The notes under the pieces: generated by a model
Database searches by the model: none
What the model saw: the letters and a program-made list of their open reading frames with translations, nothing else
Told to the model about the DNA's origin: nothing
In this document: positions 35,620-44,668 of the stretch, in pieces
How the letters are laid out: the number at the start of each line of letters is the position of its first letter
Numbering within the stretch: position 1 is the first letter of the stretch
NCBI GenBank assembly: GCA_910577165.1
Contig: CAJTLX010000007.1
Location: 21,131 to 85,130 of the forward strand
Source: an uncultured Lachnospiraceae bacterium
GTDB taxonomy: Bacteria; Bacillota; Clostridia; Lachnospirales; Lachnospiraceae
Direction: 5' to 3'
Length of the DNA: 64,000 nucleotides
Position numbers and translations under genes: made by a program

Positions 35620-36095
35620 TTCCCCTCCTCCTCCCTCTTTTTCTCAAACGCGCGAAGTCGGTGTACAAATTCTGACTCCTCCATCCCCTCTGCCATATCT
35701 TTGTCCAGACAGTGGATAAGATATTCCTCCCCCTCAAGTGTCACTGTGATCGTGCCGGGCGTTAATGTGATGGAGTCCGCCAAAATTACACGCAGAGTAT
35801 CGCTTTTTAAATTCGTCTTAAAGCGGACAAGCTTTGGCTCTATCTCGTATTTCGGGGAAAGAATCAAGCGCATCACATTGTAATTCGCCTTGATAATTTC
35901 GCTTAGGAGCAGCACAATATAGGAAATGCCGCGCCAGATATTGCGATATGCGCGCAGTTCCTTTCTCGGACTGTAATCCATAAATTTGCAAATGAACCCA
36001 AATAACAGCAGGGCAATCCCCACACCAAAAATCAGGATCTCCCCGGTTACTCTCCCATTAAACACAATCCACAAAGCAAAAAAAAGTACCAGCAC
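35616..36095 (-). CDS. mrpE: Antiporter subunit MrpE
   Basis: A 159-residue subunit, first of the ten-gene operon. Two hydrophobic helices lie in the first 50 residues, followed by the soluble MrpE domain with YIVLLLSEIIKANYNVMRLI and DSITLTPGTITVTLEGEEYL. The start is likely GTG at 36095: it follows AAAGGAGG by 9 nt, whereas the in-frame ATG at 36122 has no ribosome site and would lie less than 10 nt from the predicted transcript start. It overlaps mrpF by 4 bp (ATGA). Confidence 0.9.
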   Translation of the reverse strand: MLVLFFALWIVFNGRVTGEILIFGVGIALLLFGFICKFMDYSPRKELRAYRNIWRGISYIVLLLSEIIKANYNVMRLILSPKYEIEPKLVRFKTNLKSDTLRVILADSITLTPGTITVTLEGEEYLIHCLDKDMAEGMEESEFVHRLRAFEKKREEEGK

Positions 36096-36137
36096 TTCCG
36101 ATTTCCTCCTTTCTTTCGCCATTTTTCAAGCCAATTT

Positions 36138-36166
36138 ATTTTAGCACTTCCCCTTCCCTCTGTCAA
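36138..36166 (-). promoter_or_regulatory. Sigma-A promoter of the Mrp/Mbh-like operon
   Basis: On the minus strand a perfect TTGACA (36166-36161) and TAAAAT (36143-36138) are separated by 17 bp. The predicted start near 36131 gives a leader of about 35 nt to the GTG of mrpE. With short or overlapping gene junctions, this single promoter can serve all ten genes. Confidence 0.8.
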
Positions 36167-36277
36167 TCTACCGATTTTATTATTTTTACATTTTTTTAAT
36201 ATTTTCTGCATTTCTGTTAATATTTTACAAAAATAAGACGGCATAAAAAATTCTTCCCCGCAAAAATAAAAAAATGC

Positions 36278-36307
36278 GAATAAAAAAACATTGGATGGCG
36301 CATTCTT
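36278..36307 (+). promoter_or_regulatory. Candidate sigma-F/sigma-G promoter of sigG
   Basis: GAATA (36278-36282) and CATTCTT (36301-36307) are separated by 18 bp. They resemble the forespore sigma consensus (GAATA and CATACTA). The site is about 50 bp upstream of the sigG ATG and would allow autoregulation. AT-richness of the area lowers certainty. Confidence 0.35.
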
Positions 36308-36358
36308 TTCTTATATTTTGTTCGTTTCCTATAACTGCAATGAAAGGACATGATAGGT

Positions 36359-37159
36359 ATGGCATTGTATAAAGTTGAAATCTGTGGGGTAAATACCGCA
36401 AAGCTCCCATTAATTGACAATGAAGAGAAAGATGAACTTTTTCGCCGCATTAAAAGCGGAGATGCGGGGGCGCGCGAACTATATATTGAGGGGAATTTAA
36501 GACTGGTTTTAAGTATTATTCAGCGTTTTTCGAACAGCAATGAAAATGTGGATGATCTCTTTCAGATCGGCTGTATTGGGCTGATGAAAGCGATTGACAA
36601 TTTTGATACGGAACAGGGGGTACGATTCTCCACCTACGCCGTCCCGATGATTATTGGTGAGATAAGGCGGTATCTCAGAGATAATAATTCCATCCGTGTT
36701 TCGCGCTCCCTGCGCGACAACGCCTACCGCGCCATCTATGCGAAGGAGGCGTTTATCCGCGAGAACAACCGCGAACCTACGATCGAGGAGCTTTCTGAGG
36801 TCTCCGGACTTTCAAGGGAGGATATTGTAAATGCGATGGACGCAGTACAGACACCGGTTTCCCTCTATGAGCCGGTCTACTCGGAAGGAGGGGATGCACT
36901 CTACATTATGGATCAGGTAAGCGACAAGAAAAACAGAGAGGAGAACTGGATTGAGGAGATCTCTCTAAAAGAAGCGATGAAGCGGCTGCCCGAACGCGAG
37001 AATCATATTATCCGCCTCCGCTACTTTCAGGGAAAAACGCAGATGGAGGTAGCGGAGGAAATCAATATTTCCCAGGCTCAGGTCAGCCGTCTTGAAAAAA
37101 ATGCACTAAAAAATATGAAAAATTATCTCAGCGATCCCACTTCTCGCAAAGCGCGTTGA
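36359..37159 (+). CDS. sigG: Forespore sigma factor SigG
   Basis: This late forespore-specific sigma factor directs transcription after engulfment. The 266-residue protein opens with KVEICGVNTAKLPL, diagnostic of SigG, then has region 2 (NLRLVLSIIQRF, DDLFQIGCIGLMKAIDNFDT, FSTYAVPMIIGEIRRYLRDN), region 3 (REPTIEELSEVSGLSREDIV) and region 4 (KRLPERENHIIRLRYFQGKT, then EEINISQAQVSRLEK). The ATG at 36359 has AAAGGA about 10 nt upstream; an ATG at 36350 is too close to it. The usual spoIIGA-sigE genes are not upstream; the neighbour is the divergent antiporter operon. Its 3' end overlaps the convergent metallo-hydrolase gene by 32 bp. Confidence 0.96.
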   Translation: MALYKVEICGVNTAKLPLIDNEEKDELFRRIKSGDAGARELYIEGNLRLVLSIIQRFSNSNENVDDLFQIGCIGLMKAIDNFDTEQGVRFSTYAVPMIIGEIRRYLRDNNSIRVSRSLRDNAYRAIYAKEAFIRENNREPTIEELSEVSGLSREDIVNAMDAVQTPVSLYEPVYSEGGDALYIMDQVSDKKNREENWIEEISLKEAMKRLPERENHIIRLRYFQGKTQMEVAEEINISQAQVSRLEKNALKNMKNYLSDPTSRKAR

Positions 37160-38720
37160 TCTGATCTGCAAATTTTGCCAGATCCTTGTTTGCGCCGTGT
37201 TCATTATGACGAATTACGGTAAGGAGACGCTGACCAGCAGCAAGAAGTCTTGCAAATACGCCAGTCGGCTGTTTTGCTGCCCTCTCCACTCTCGTGTGGG
37301 AGCCCTCAGTAATCAGACCGCCGTCGAGGAGATTATAGACGGAACCGGTGTATGGCGCGACGGCGTTCAGACAATAATCGTTGCGCAAAAGCGCGGCGAA
37401 ATGTTCTGTTACGGAGTCTTCGCCATGCACCACAAAAACTTTCTGCGGCTTTTTGGCAAAGGCGTTCACCCAGCGAATTAACCCCTCCTTATCCGCGTGT
37501 CCGCTGATCCCGATAAATTTTTGAATCTGCGCTTTGACTTCGATGGTTTCACCAAAAAGCCGCACTTCCTTCGCACCCTCGTAGATCGCGCGCCCAAGTG
37601 TGCCGTTTGCCTGATACCCGACAAAGAGAATCGTGGATTCCGGTCGCCAGAGATTGTGCTTTAGATGGTGCTTGATACGCCCCGCCTCACACATCCCCGA
37701 TGCAGAGATAATTACTTTCGGCTCCGGTTTAAAATTGATCTCTTTTGACTCCTCCGCGGAGACGGCAATCTTTAACCCTGGAAAACGAATCGGATTGATC
37801 CCCTGATGCACCAGTGAGAGTGCTTCCTCGTCAAAACAGGAATCCACGTTTTGCTGAAAAATATTGGTAGCTTCCACCGCAAGGGGACTGTCAATATAGA
37901 CTTCAAAATCTTCAAACCCTTTTACTAAATTATCCTGCTTGATCTGGCGGATAAAATAGAGCATCTCCTGCGTTCTGCCAACGGCAAATGAAGGGATCAC
38001 GACATTTCCGCCGCGCTCAAAGGTCTGTTTGATAATATCTGCAAGTGCCGTCACATTGTCGGGATTGCGATCATGCAGGCGATCCCCGTAGGTCGACTCC
38101 ACAATAACGATATCCGCGTCCGTAAGATATTCTGGATCTTTGATGATTGGTTGGTTATAGTTTCCAACATCGCCGGAAAACGCAATCTTCCGCTTCAGCT
38201 CCCCCTCTTCTAGCCAAACCTCAATACTAGCGGAACCAAGCAAATGCCCCACATCGACAAAGCGGATGTGAATGCCCTCGCAGACATTGATAATTCGCCC
38301 GTAAGGACATGGAACAAAATGTTCCATAACCCCCACAGCATCCTCAAGTTCATAGAGTGGCACATACTCCGCTCTGCCGGCGCGCTTTGCCTTGCGGTTC
38401 TGCCATTCTGCCTCAAACATCTGAATATGGGCACTGTCGCGCAACATAATGTCGCAAAGCTCTGTTGTCGCCTCCGTCGCATACACACTTCCTCGAAATC
38501 CGTGTGCGTACAGATACGGGATCAGGCCGGAATGGTCGATATGCGCGTGCGAGAGAAAAATATAGTCGATCTCGGATGGTGAGATCGGCAATTCCGCATT
38601 TTCATAAATATCCGCTCCCTGCTCCATCCCACAGTCGAGCAGAAAATTCTTGCCACAGGCGGAAACATAGTGGCAACTCCCCGTTACTTCATGATCTGCA
38701 CCGATAAATCTCAGTTCCAT
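37128..38720 (-). CDS. Beta-CASP metallo-beta-lactamase-fold hydrolase (RNA-processing type)
   Basis: A 530-residue metallo-hydrolase. The zinc motif HAHIDHSG is at about residues 51-58, with further metal ligands in VDVGHLLGSAS and FSGDVGNYNQP. The beta-CASP region spans about residues 235-385 (NVVIPSFAVGRTQEMLYFIR) and the C-terminal metallo/RNA-specificity motif is ISGHADKEGLIRW followed by VFVVHGE. These features are those of the YSH1/CPSF-73-like exonuclease/endonuclease group. No KH domain is present. The ATG at 38720 follows AGGAGGG. The terminal 100 residues are lysine/arginine-rich. RNA decay or processing is the likely role, by family. Confidence 0.9.
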   Translation of the reverse strand: MELRFIGADHEVTGSCHYVSACGKNFLLDCGMEQGADIYENAELPISPSEIDYIFLSHAHIDHSGLIPYLYAHGFRGSVYATEATTELCDIMLRDSAHIQMFEAEWQNRKAKRAGRAEYVPLYELEDAVGVMEHFVPCPYGRIINVCEGIHIRFVDVGHLLGSASIEVWLEEGELKRKIAFSGDVGNYNQPIIKDPEYLTDADIVIVESTYGDRLHDRNPDNVTALADIIKQTFERGGNVVIPSFAVGRTQEMLYFIRQIKQDNLVKGFEDFEVYIDSPLAVEATNIFQQNVDSCFDEEALSLVHQGINPIRFPGLKIAVSAEESKEINFKPEPKVIISASGMCEAGRIKHHLKHNLWRPESTILFVGYQANGTLGRAIYEGAKEVRLFGETIEVKAQIQKFIGISGHADKEGLIRWVNAFAKKPQKVFVVHGEDSVTEHFAALLRNDYCLNAVAPYTGSVYNLLDGGLITEGSHTRVERAAKQPTGVFARLLAAGQRLLTVIRHNEHGANKDLAKFADQINALCEKWDR

Positions 38721-38765
38721 AAAATCCCTCCTGTCCATTTTATTGTTTTGTGTACTTCCCTGTTC

Positions 38766-41003
38766 TCAATCCTCCCAATATAATTCCACATAGTCCCCGC
38801 GCGAAAGTTTTGTGGAAAAATTGCAAGGTGTTCCATTCACTTTGATCACCACCCGGTTGCCATGCGCGGTCTTCACATCAAAATCATAAAAGTCCAAAAT
38901 ATCCACCACACGGTACTCCGTCTTTCCTTTTAATACGACAGGGGTAGCATTGACATTGATCCTTAGATCCGTATCCGCCTCCTGTGGTCCACTTTCCCTA
39001 ACAGAAATTCCTTGCGTGGTACTCTGTCCCGCAGAAGTTTCCGGTAAAGAAACTTCCTTATCGGAAATTTCCTTTGTCAAATTTTCCTTGCTGAAATCCT
39101 GTTCCCTGGAAGAAGCTTCCTCGTCGGAGAAAGAAAAATCCCTCTCCAAGGCTCCCTCCTGCTCCTTCCCTACAGAAAGAGTAAGATCAGAAGAAACATG
39201 ATTTTCTGGCGCGGTACTCTCCGCTCTCTTTGCTCCGGAAGAGAAATCAAAATCCACACTGAATTTATCATAGATCTTCTCCTCTTCTCCGGCAGGTACA
39301 TGATTGACCAAAATTCCATCCTGGTACATCACATCCATAAAATCAAGGAGCTGCCGCAGTGTATAATAATCCTGGATTTCAAGCTGGTCATCTGCATGGA
39401 TATCATAGTACTCAGAGACCAATTGCCCATTTGCACGAACAAATTTCGGGCAGATAATCCTCTTGCCATTAACTAAGAATTCAATCGACTTTTTGTATTC
39501 CGCAAGCTCCCCGATCATCATATGTGCGGCTTCGCCCGCTGTGGATGCAGTGATCTCAATAATATCATTCGCCTCGATCGGAGTGTTGATCCCTGCCGTG
39601 CGACCATTTAACAAAATAACCGCCGCCTCGCCTTCCCCGCCCCGCACCATGCGTTTTCTTTCATTTACAAAAAATTCCAGTGCCATCCCGCGCTTAGGGA
39701 AGAGTCCATCATTTGGAAATCCCACCGAGAGTGCGGCATCCACGATGGTCAATTTGCTGTTGTCATAGAGTTTTACGCGCTCTCCGTTCACCTGTACAAA
39801 AATAAAATTATTCTTCTGCTCATAATAGTTTAAGCAGATCCCTATCGGGGTGACAAGCATCGGATCTTTCTTGACATCCTCCGGGAAAGTGATCGCTCCA
39901 AGAACTTCCTCACCGCGCAGTGCCACGCGCTCCTCCGGCAGATTTAGGCGGTTTGCAAGCATTTTTACAAAATCTGGAAGTTTTCCGCCTCCGCCAACCA
40001 CAAAAACTGCACTCACCGATTTTCCGCCATTTAACTCCACAATCTTGTCCGCAACTAGCTGTGTGATCTCCGCCACCTTGTCCTGTGTCTCAGCAAAGAC
40101 TTCCTCCGGTGTGGTCTTCTCCGCAAGTCCCATAATATCTTTGTAATTTATCACTTTCTTTTGCATGGACGCGCCGATCTTTATCTCCTCCGCCGTTGCA
40201 AAATCGACGAGATGCGCCTGCACAATCACGTTGGTGATCGCATCGCCCGCCATTGGGATCATCCCGTAGGCGACCACTGTCCCCTCCTTTGTAATACAGA
40301 TATCGGAAGTCCCCGCTCCCACATCCACCAGCGCGATATTTAAGAGACGAAATTTTTCCGGGATGGCGACATTGATCGCCGCGATCGGCTCAAGGGTCAG
40401 ATTGTCCACCTCAAGTCCAGCCTTTTCCGTCGATGCATACAGTCCATCAATCACCTCCTGCGGAAGGAAAGTCGCCAGGACTTTTGCGGCGATCTTATTT
40501 CCTTTATGACCCTCCAGGTTAGTAATCATATTATCGTTTAAATAGTAATGCACGACAGAATAGCCAACACAATAAAACCGGATATTTTCTCCCTGTGTCT
40601 CCTTTCGTATAATCTCGTAAGCTTTCTCGACACCGAGCATTTCCAGTCCGTGAATAATCTCTGCGCTGATCATCTCATCCTGAAAATTCTCGTCCCCAAG
40701 ATTTTCCTCCACCTCCACCGTCACCGTTTTTAATACGCGACCTGCTGCCGCAATACATACTCTGTTCAGTTTTCGCCCAATCTGGTGTTCAAGTTCCCTT
40801 CTCACCTGGGAGATCGTTTCGGCGACCTTTGCAATATCATGAATCTGCCCGTCCATCATCGCGCGCGTTTCATGGCAGCGGACACTCTGTGCTACCACGA
40901 CAAAATTATTTACACTCTGTTTGTAGCCAACTGTTCCAACAATACTTCTCGTTCCTATATCAAGACCAAAAACCAGTTGTTCTGGAATATTTTCTTTATC
41001 CAT
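38766..41003 (-). CDS. FtsA-like actin-fold ATPase with disordered linker and beta-grasp tail
   Basis: A 745-residue protein with an FtsA/PilM-type ASKHA core in the first 370 residues: phosphate 1 FGLDIGTRSIVGTV, phosphate 2 IALVDVGAGTSDICIT, adenosine motif FVVGGGGKLPDFV, and an FtsA 1C-like subdomain around residues 85-165. After it come a domain with KRMVRGGEGEAAVIL, and a Ser/Glu-rich low-complexity stretch (about 600-685). The last 60 residues (VNGTPCNFSTKLSRGDYVEL) resemble a ThiS/TGS-like beta-grasp fold. No amphipathic FtsA membrane tail is seen. It is longer than FtsA (about 420 aa) and occurs in Clostridia annotated as an FtsA-domain protein; a role in division or envelope assembly is unproven. 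It lies after coaE. Confidence 0.82.
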   Translation of the reverse strand: MDKENIPEQLVFGLDIGTRSIVGTVGYKQSVNNFVVVAQSVRCHETRAMMDGQIHDIAKVAETISQVRRELEHQIGRKLNRVCIAAAGRVLKTVTVEVEENLGDENFQDEMISAEIIHGLEMLGVEKAYEIIRKETQGENIRFYCVGYSVVHYYLNDNMITNLEGHKGNKIAAKVLATFLPQEVIDGLYASTEKAGLEVDNLTLEPIAAINVAIPEKFRLLNIALVDVGAGTSDICITKEGTVVAYGMIPMAGDAITNVIVQAHLVDFATAEEIKIGASMQKKVINYKDIMGLAEKTTPEEVFAETQDKVAEITQLVADKIVELNGGKSVSAVFVVGGGGKLPDFVKMLANRLNLPEERVALRGEEVLGAITFPEDVKKDPMLVTPIGICLNYYEQKNNFIFVQVNGERVKLYDNSKLTIVDAALSVGFPNDGLFPKRGMALEFFVNERKRMVRGGEGEAAVILLNGRTAGINTPIEANDIIEITASTAGEAAHMMIGELAEYKKSIEFLVNGKRIICPKFVRANGQLVSEYYDIHADDQLEIQDYYTLRQLLDFMDVMYQDGILVNHVPAGEEEKIYDKFSVDFDFSSGAKRAESTAPENHVSSDLTLSVGKEQEGALERDFSFSDEEASSREQDFSKENLTKEISDKEVSLPETSAGQSTTQGISVRESGPQEADTDLRINVNATPVVLKGKTEYRVVDILDFYDFDVKTAHGNRVVIKVNGTPCNFSTKLSRGDYVELYWED

Positions 41004-41081
41004 GAAAGTTCCTCCATAAGGATATTGATACTATCATCTTATCACAAACCGTATACTATTTCTACTATTTTCTGAAAAATT

Positions 41082-41678
41082 CTATGCCAAAATTTTTTGA
41101 ATATCGGCGAGTAATGCTTCCTCATTCTTCCCATCCCCATTTCTTATTACATGGGATGCCACCGAAAAAAAATCTTCCTCCTTATGTTGACGCGCCATCA
41201 GATCGTCAATCTTTTTGTCCGTGTAGCCACGATCTCTCTTTAATCTTTCTCTGCGCTCTTTTTCGGTAGCATAAACATACCATACCTCATCACAGAAAGC
41301 CTCGTAACCGCCCTCAATTAAAAGTGCCGATTCAACCACTAAAAATTCATAACAGTTTTCTTTTCTTTCCTTTTCCACCTGTGCCAAAACATATTCTGTT
41401 ACCGCTGGATGAGTCAGCGCGTTTAGCCGCGAAAGCGCGTTCGGATCGGCAAAGACAATCCCCGCAAGTTTCCCGCGATCAATATTTCCATCCCCCAAAA
41501 GAATGCTCTCTCCAAACTCTTTTACCACGCGCTCGTAAGCGATCCCCCCTGGCAGCATCTGTTCTCTTGCAACATCGTCCGTTGATATGGTCAGGCAGTG
41601 ATAATTCTTTGCAAGCAATTTTACAACCGTCGATTTTCCACAGCCGACACCGCCCGTTATCCCGATAATTTTTCTCAT
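41082..41678 (-). CDS. coaE: Dephospho-CoA kinase
   Basis: This enzyme performs the last step of coenzyme A synthesis. The 198-residue protein has the P-loop GITGGVGCGKSTV (residues 6-18), STDDVAREQMLPGG, the substrate segment LNALTHPAVTEYVLAQ and a C-terminal RMARQHKEEDFFSVAS-like lid (here LMARQHKEEDFF). It lies 17 bp after polA; the polA-coaE pairing is widely conserved in Firmicutes, where the two genes are cotranscribed. Confidence 0.96.
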   Translation of the reverse strand: MRKIIGITGGVGCGKSTVVKLLAKNYHCLTISTDDVAREQMLPGGIAYERVVKEFGESILLGDGNIDRGKLAGIVFADPNALSRLNALTHPAVTEYVLAQVEKERKENCYEFLVVESALLIEGGYEAFCDEVWYVYATEKERRERLKRDRGYTDKKIDDLMARQHKEEDFFSVASHVIRNGDGKNEEALLADIQKILA

Positions 41679-41695
41679 TCTATCTCCCTTTAAAA

Positions 41696-44665
41696 TCAGT
41701 GCGCCAAAAGCCAGTTTTTCCCCTCTTTCGCCTCCACCTCAAGCGGCACTAAAAGTTTCGCTGCCTGGCTCATTTCTCCCACAAGGATTTCCTTAACTTT
41801 CTCCACCTCATCCTCCGCGGTTTCCACAAGCAGCTCATCATGAATCTGCAAGAGCAGCCGGGATTTTAACCCCTCCTCAACCAACCTGCGATCCACGCGC
41901 AACATCGCGATCTTCATAATATCCGCCGCCGTTCCTTGGATCGGCGAATTCATTGCCATACGTTCCTGCTCCGCCCGCTTTGCGTGGTTTGAACTGGAAA
42001 TATCTGGAAGTGGTCGAACACGCCCAAACAAAGTGCAGGATTCCCCGCTCTCCCTTGCCCCCGCAACCAGACCATCCATAAATTCGCGCACGCCAGGATA
42101 GGTTTCAAAATATTTTTCAATATATTCTTCCGCCTCCTGTCTGGAAATATTTAATCCCTGCCCAAGCCCGAAAGAACTGATGCCGTACACAATCCCAAAA
42201 TTTACCGCCTTCGCGCGGCTGCGCTGCTCTTTCGTCACCTCCTCAAACGGGGTGTAAAATACCTGTGAGGCAGTAATGCGATGGATATCCTGCGCCGTAT
42301 TGTATGCCGCAATTAACTGTGCATCCCCCGACATATGCGCTAATACACGCAATTCAATCTGCGAGTAGTCCGCATCCAAAAAAACAAATCCTTCTTTCGG
42401 AATAAACACTTTGCGAAGCTGTCTGCCCACCTCCATGCGAATTGGAATATTCTGTAAATTAGGATCGGTGCTGCTGATCCGTCCGGTTGCTGTGATAGTC
42501 TGGCGAAATGTGCTGTGAATTCTGCCATCCTCCGCGATATATGGTGCAAGTCCGTCCGCGTAAGTTGATTTTAACTTGGTTAATTGCCGATATTCCAGGA
42601 GCCGCTCAATAATCGGATGCGCCCCGATCAGACGCTCCAAAACATCCGCCGCAGTAGAATATCCGGTCTTGGTTTTCTTTCCGCCCGCAAGTTTCAATTT
42701 TTCAAATAGAATCACACCGAGCTGCTTTGGAGAATTAATATTAAATTTCTCCCCTGCATCGGCATAGATCTCCTCCTCAAGCACACAGATGCGTGTGCCA
42801 AGCTGTGCGGCATAATCGCGAAGTTCTTCCCTCGCAACTAAAATTCCGCGCTTTTGCATTGCGTAGAGCGTAAAAATCAATGGAAGTTCTATCTCAAAAT
42901 AAAGTTTGTTATTTTTCTTTGCTTCCAGGAATGAGAGCAGCCCATCCGCCAGCAAAAATGCCATATTACAGCCAAAAAGCAGATATCTTTCCACAGTTGA
43001 CTGCTGGAAAAACATGGCTTCCTTCGGGGTGATCTTTTTAAATAGTTCCTTGCCGGGAGTCAGGGAGATCCCATAGTACTCCTTGGCGAGATCAAAATAG
43101 GTGTACGCACCAGAGAGCGGATTTTTTAAGTAGGCGGCAAGTTCCACATCAAGTAATCCCCCGCGAAGGGCAATCTCCCTTATCCGCTCGGCATCAAATA
43201 CATCAAGCTGCTCTTTTAACCCGATAGTAACCGGGCGCACACCATTCTTTATCGCACGGTCAAGATAGGAGGTAAAATCATCGCGGGTCGGCGCAGAAAA
43301 ATAAATTGTTTCCGAATCTGCCTGCAATGCGACTAAGAGAATCTGCTCCTCGTCCGCAAAGATAGTGAAAGCAATCTTGTTTTTTGAGAGAAGTTCTTCT
43401 GGCAGACAGTCCGTGTGAATAAACTGTGTCGGCTCAGAATAGGGAGGAATATTTTCTGGGGCAGCAGGTATCTGTATATCCTCTATCTCCTTCGATTCTG
43501 AAACTGGAGGATTCATCATTTTGGAAAAATCATCCAAAATATTTGCCGAAGCATTCTTATTTCCAAATGGATTTTCGCTGTCAAATGGATTTTCTTCAAC
43601 TGGGACAAAATCGCCCTCTTCCTCCGGCTCCTCAAATTTCAATGACCGAAATTCCAGTGCGGCAAATTCCTTTAGTGCGGCCTCCCTGTCGATTGCTAAG
43701 CGAAGCTGATCTAGGGTAATATCCAACGGAATATCGCGCTTGATTGTCGCAAGTGTTTTTGAGAGCATGGCAGCACGCTCCCCCACAAGTTCCGTATCGC
43801 TCTTTTTTAGCAGCGAACCAAGCGGAGAACGCTTAATTCCAAGGCGGGTCTTCCACTCCTGCGCTAATGCTTTTTGCCCCTTTTCATCCAGGGAATTTAA
43901 AACCTCATAGAGCTTTTCCACACAGCCGTACTCATGGATCAGTGCCGCCGCCGTCATCTCACCCACACCGGGAACCCCCTTGATATTATCCGAAGGGTCG
44001 CCCTCCAAGCCTTTAAGCGAATTTATCGACTCCGGCTTTACCCCAAATTCCTTTTCCACAAGTTCCGGTGTAAATGGAAATGTCCGATCTGGCACACGGC
44101 AATCCTTCTGCCTCATATTATACTTTTCGTATAATTCCTCCGTTTTCTTTGCGGTCGGATGAATCATCCAAAGCTCCGTGCGGTCGGAAACGAGTTGTAA
44201 ATAATCCCGGTCTTTTGTCATAATGCGCACTGGCACTTCGCTCTCAAACTTCGTTACAAGTGTCCCCGTAAAATCGTCCGCCTCATAGCGTTCATCCATA
44301 AATTGCTTTACCTTCATTTTTTCCAGCAACTGCTGACAGAGGACAAACTGATTTTTTAACGGGAGCATTGTCTCCCCACGATTCCCCTTGTAGTCGGGAT
44401 AAATTTCCCTCCGAAAAGTATCGCGGCTTAAATCCCATGCAACCGCCAAATATGTTGGATTCTGATCCTTTAAAATCTTTAGTAGCACACGCATAAAACC
44501 ATAAACTGCGTTGGTATATACGCCCTTTGATGTCTGCATAATACGCGGAAAAAAGACCGCCTTCTCCTCCATCGTCTTAGCAAAAACGATTTCGCGAGGA
44601 AGATTTCCAAAAAACTGTGTTGTGAGTAGACTAGAACCATCAATTATAAGCAAATATTCTTTCAT
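41696..44665 (-). CDS. polA: DNA polymerase I
   Basis: This is the repair and Okazaki-processing polymerase. The N-terminal 5'-nuclease domain (about residues 1-330) keeps YPDYKGNRGE, DERYEADDFTGTL and the helix-hairpin-helix LEGDPSDNIKGVPGVGEMTA. The central 3'-5' exonuclease fold (about 400-570) lacks the D-x-E metal site (FTIFADEE stands there), so proofreading is likely absent, as in Bacillus. The polymerase domain has motif A LDADYSQIELRVLAHMSGD, motif B RSRAKAVNFGIVYGIS and motif C QIHDELLVE. At 989 residues it is about 100 longer than Bacillus PolA; an acidic linker at about 345-415 with two NPF motifs accounts for much of the excess. It precedes coaE by 17 bp. Confidence 0.97.
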   Translation of the reverse strand: MKEYLLIIDGSSLLTTQFFGNLPREIVFAKTMEEKAVFFPRIMQTSKGVYTNAVYGFMRVLLKILKDQNPTYLAVAWDLSRDTFRREIYPDYKGNRGETMLPLKNQFVLCQQLLEKMKVKQFMDERYEADDFTGTLVTKFESEVPVRIMTKDRDYLQLVSDRTELWMIHPTAKKTEELYEKYNMRQKDCRVPDRTFPFTPELVEKEFGVKPESINSLKGLEGDPSDNIKGVPGVGEMTAAALIHEYGCVEKLYEVLNSLDEKGQKALAQEWKTRLGIKRSPLGSLLKKSDTELVGERAAMLSKTLATIKRDIPLDITLDQLRLAIDREAALKEFAALEFRSLKFEEPEEEGDFVPVEENPFDSENPFGNKNASANILDDFSKMMNPPVSESKEIEDIQIPAAPENIPPYSEPTQFIHTDCLPEELLSKNKIAFTIFADEEQILLVALQADSETIYFSAPTRDDFTSYLDRAIKNGVRPVTIGLKEQLDVFDAERIREIALRGGLLDVELAAYLKNPLSGAYTYFDLAKEYYGISLTPGKELFKKITPKEAMFFQQSTVERYLLFGCNMAFLLADGLLSFLEAKKNNKLYFEIELPLIFTLYAMQKRGILVAREELRDYAAQLGTRICVLEEEIYADAGEKFNINSPKQLGVILFEKLKLAGGKKTKTGYSTAADVLERLIGAHPIIERLLEYRQLTKLKSTYADGLAPYIAEDGRIHSTFRQTITATGRISSTDPNLQNIPIRMEVGRQLRKVFIPKEGFVFLDADYSQIELRVLAHMSGDAQLIAAYNTAQDIHRITASQVFYTPFEEVTKEQRSRAKAVNFGIVYGISSFGLGQGLNISRQEAEEYIEKYFETYPGVREFMDGLVAGARESGESCTLFGRVRPLPDISSSNHAKRAEQERMAMNSPIQGTAADIMKIAMLRVDRRLVEEGLKSRLLLQIHDELLVETAEDEVEKVKEILVGEMSQAAKLLVPLEVEAKEGKNWLLAH

Positions 44666-44668
44666 TCA

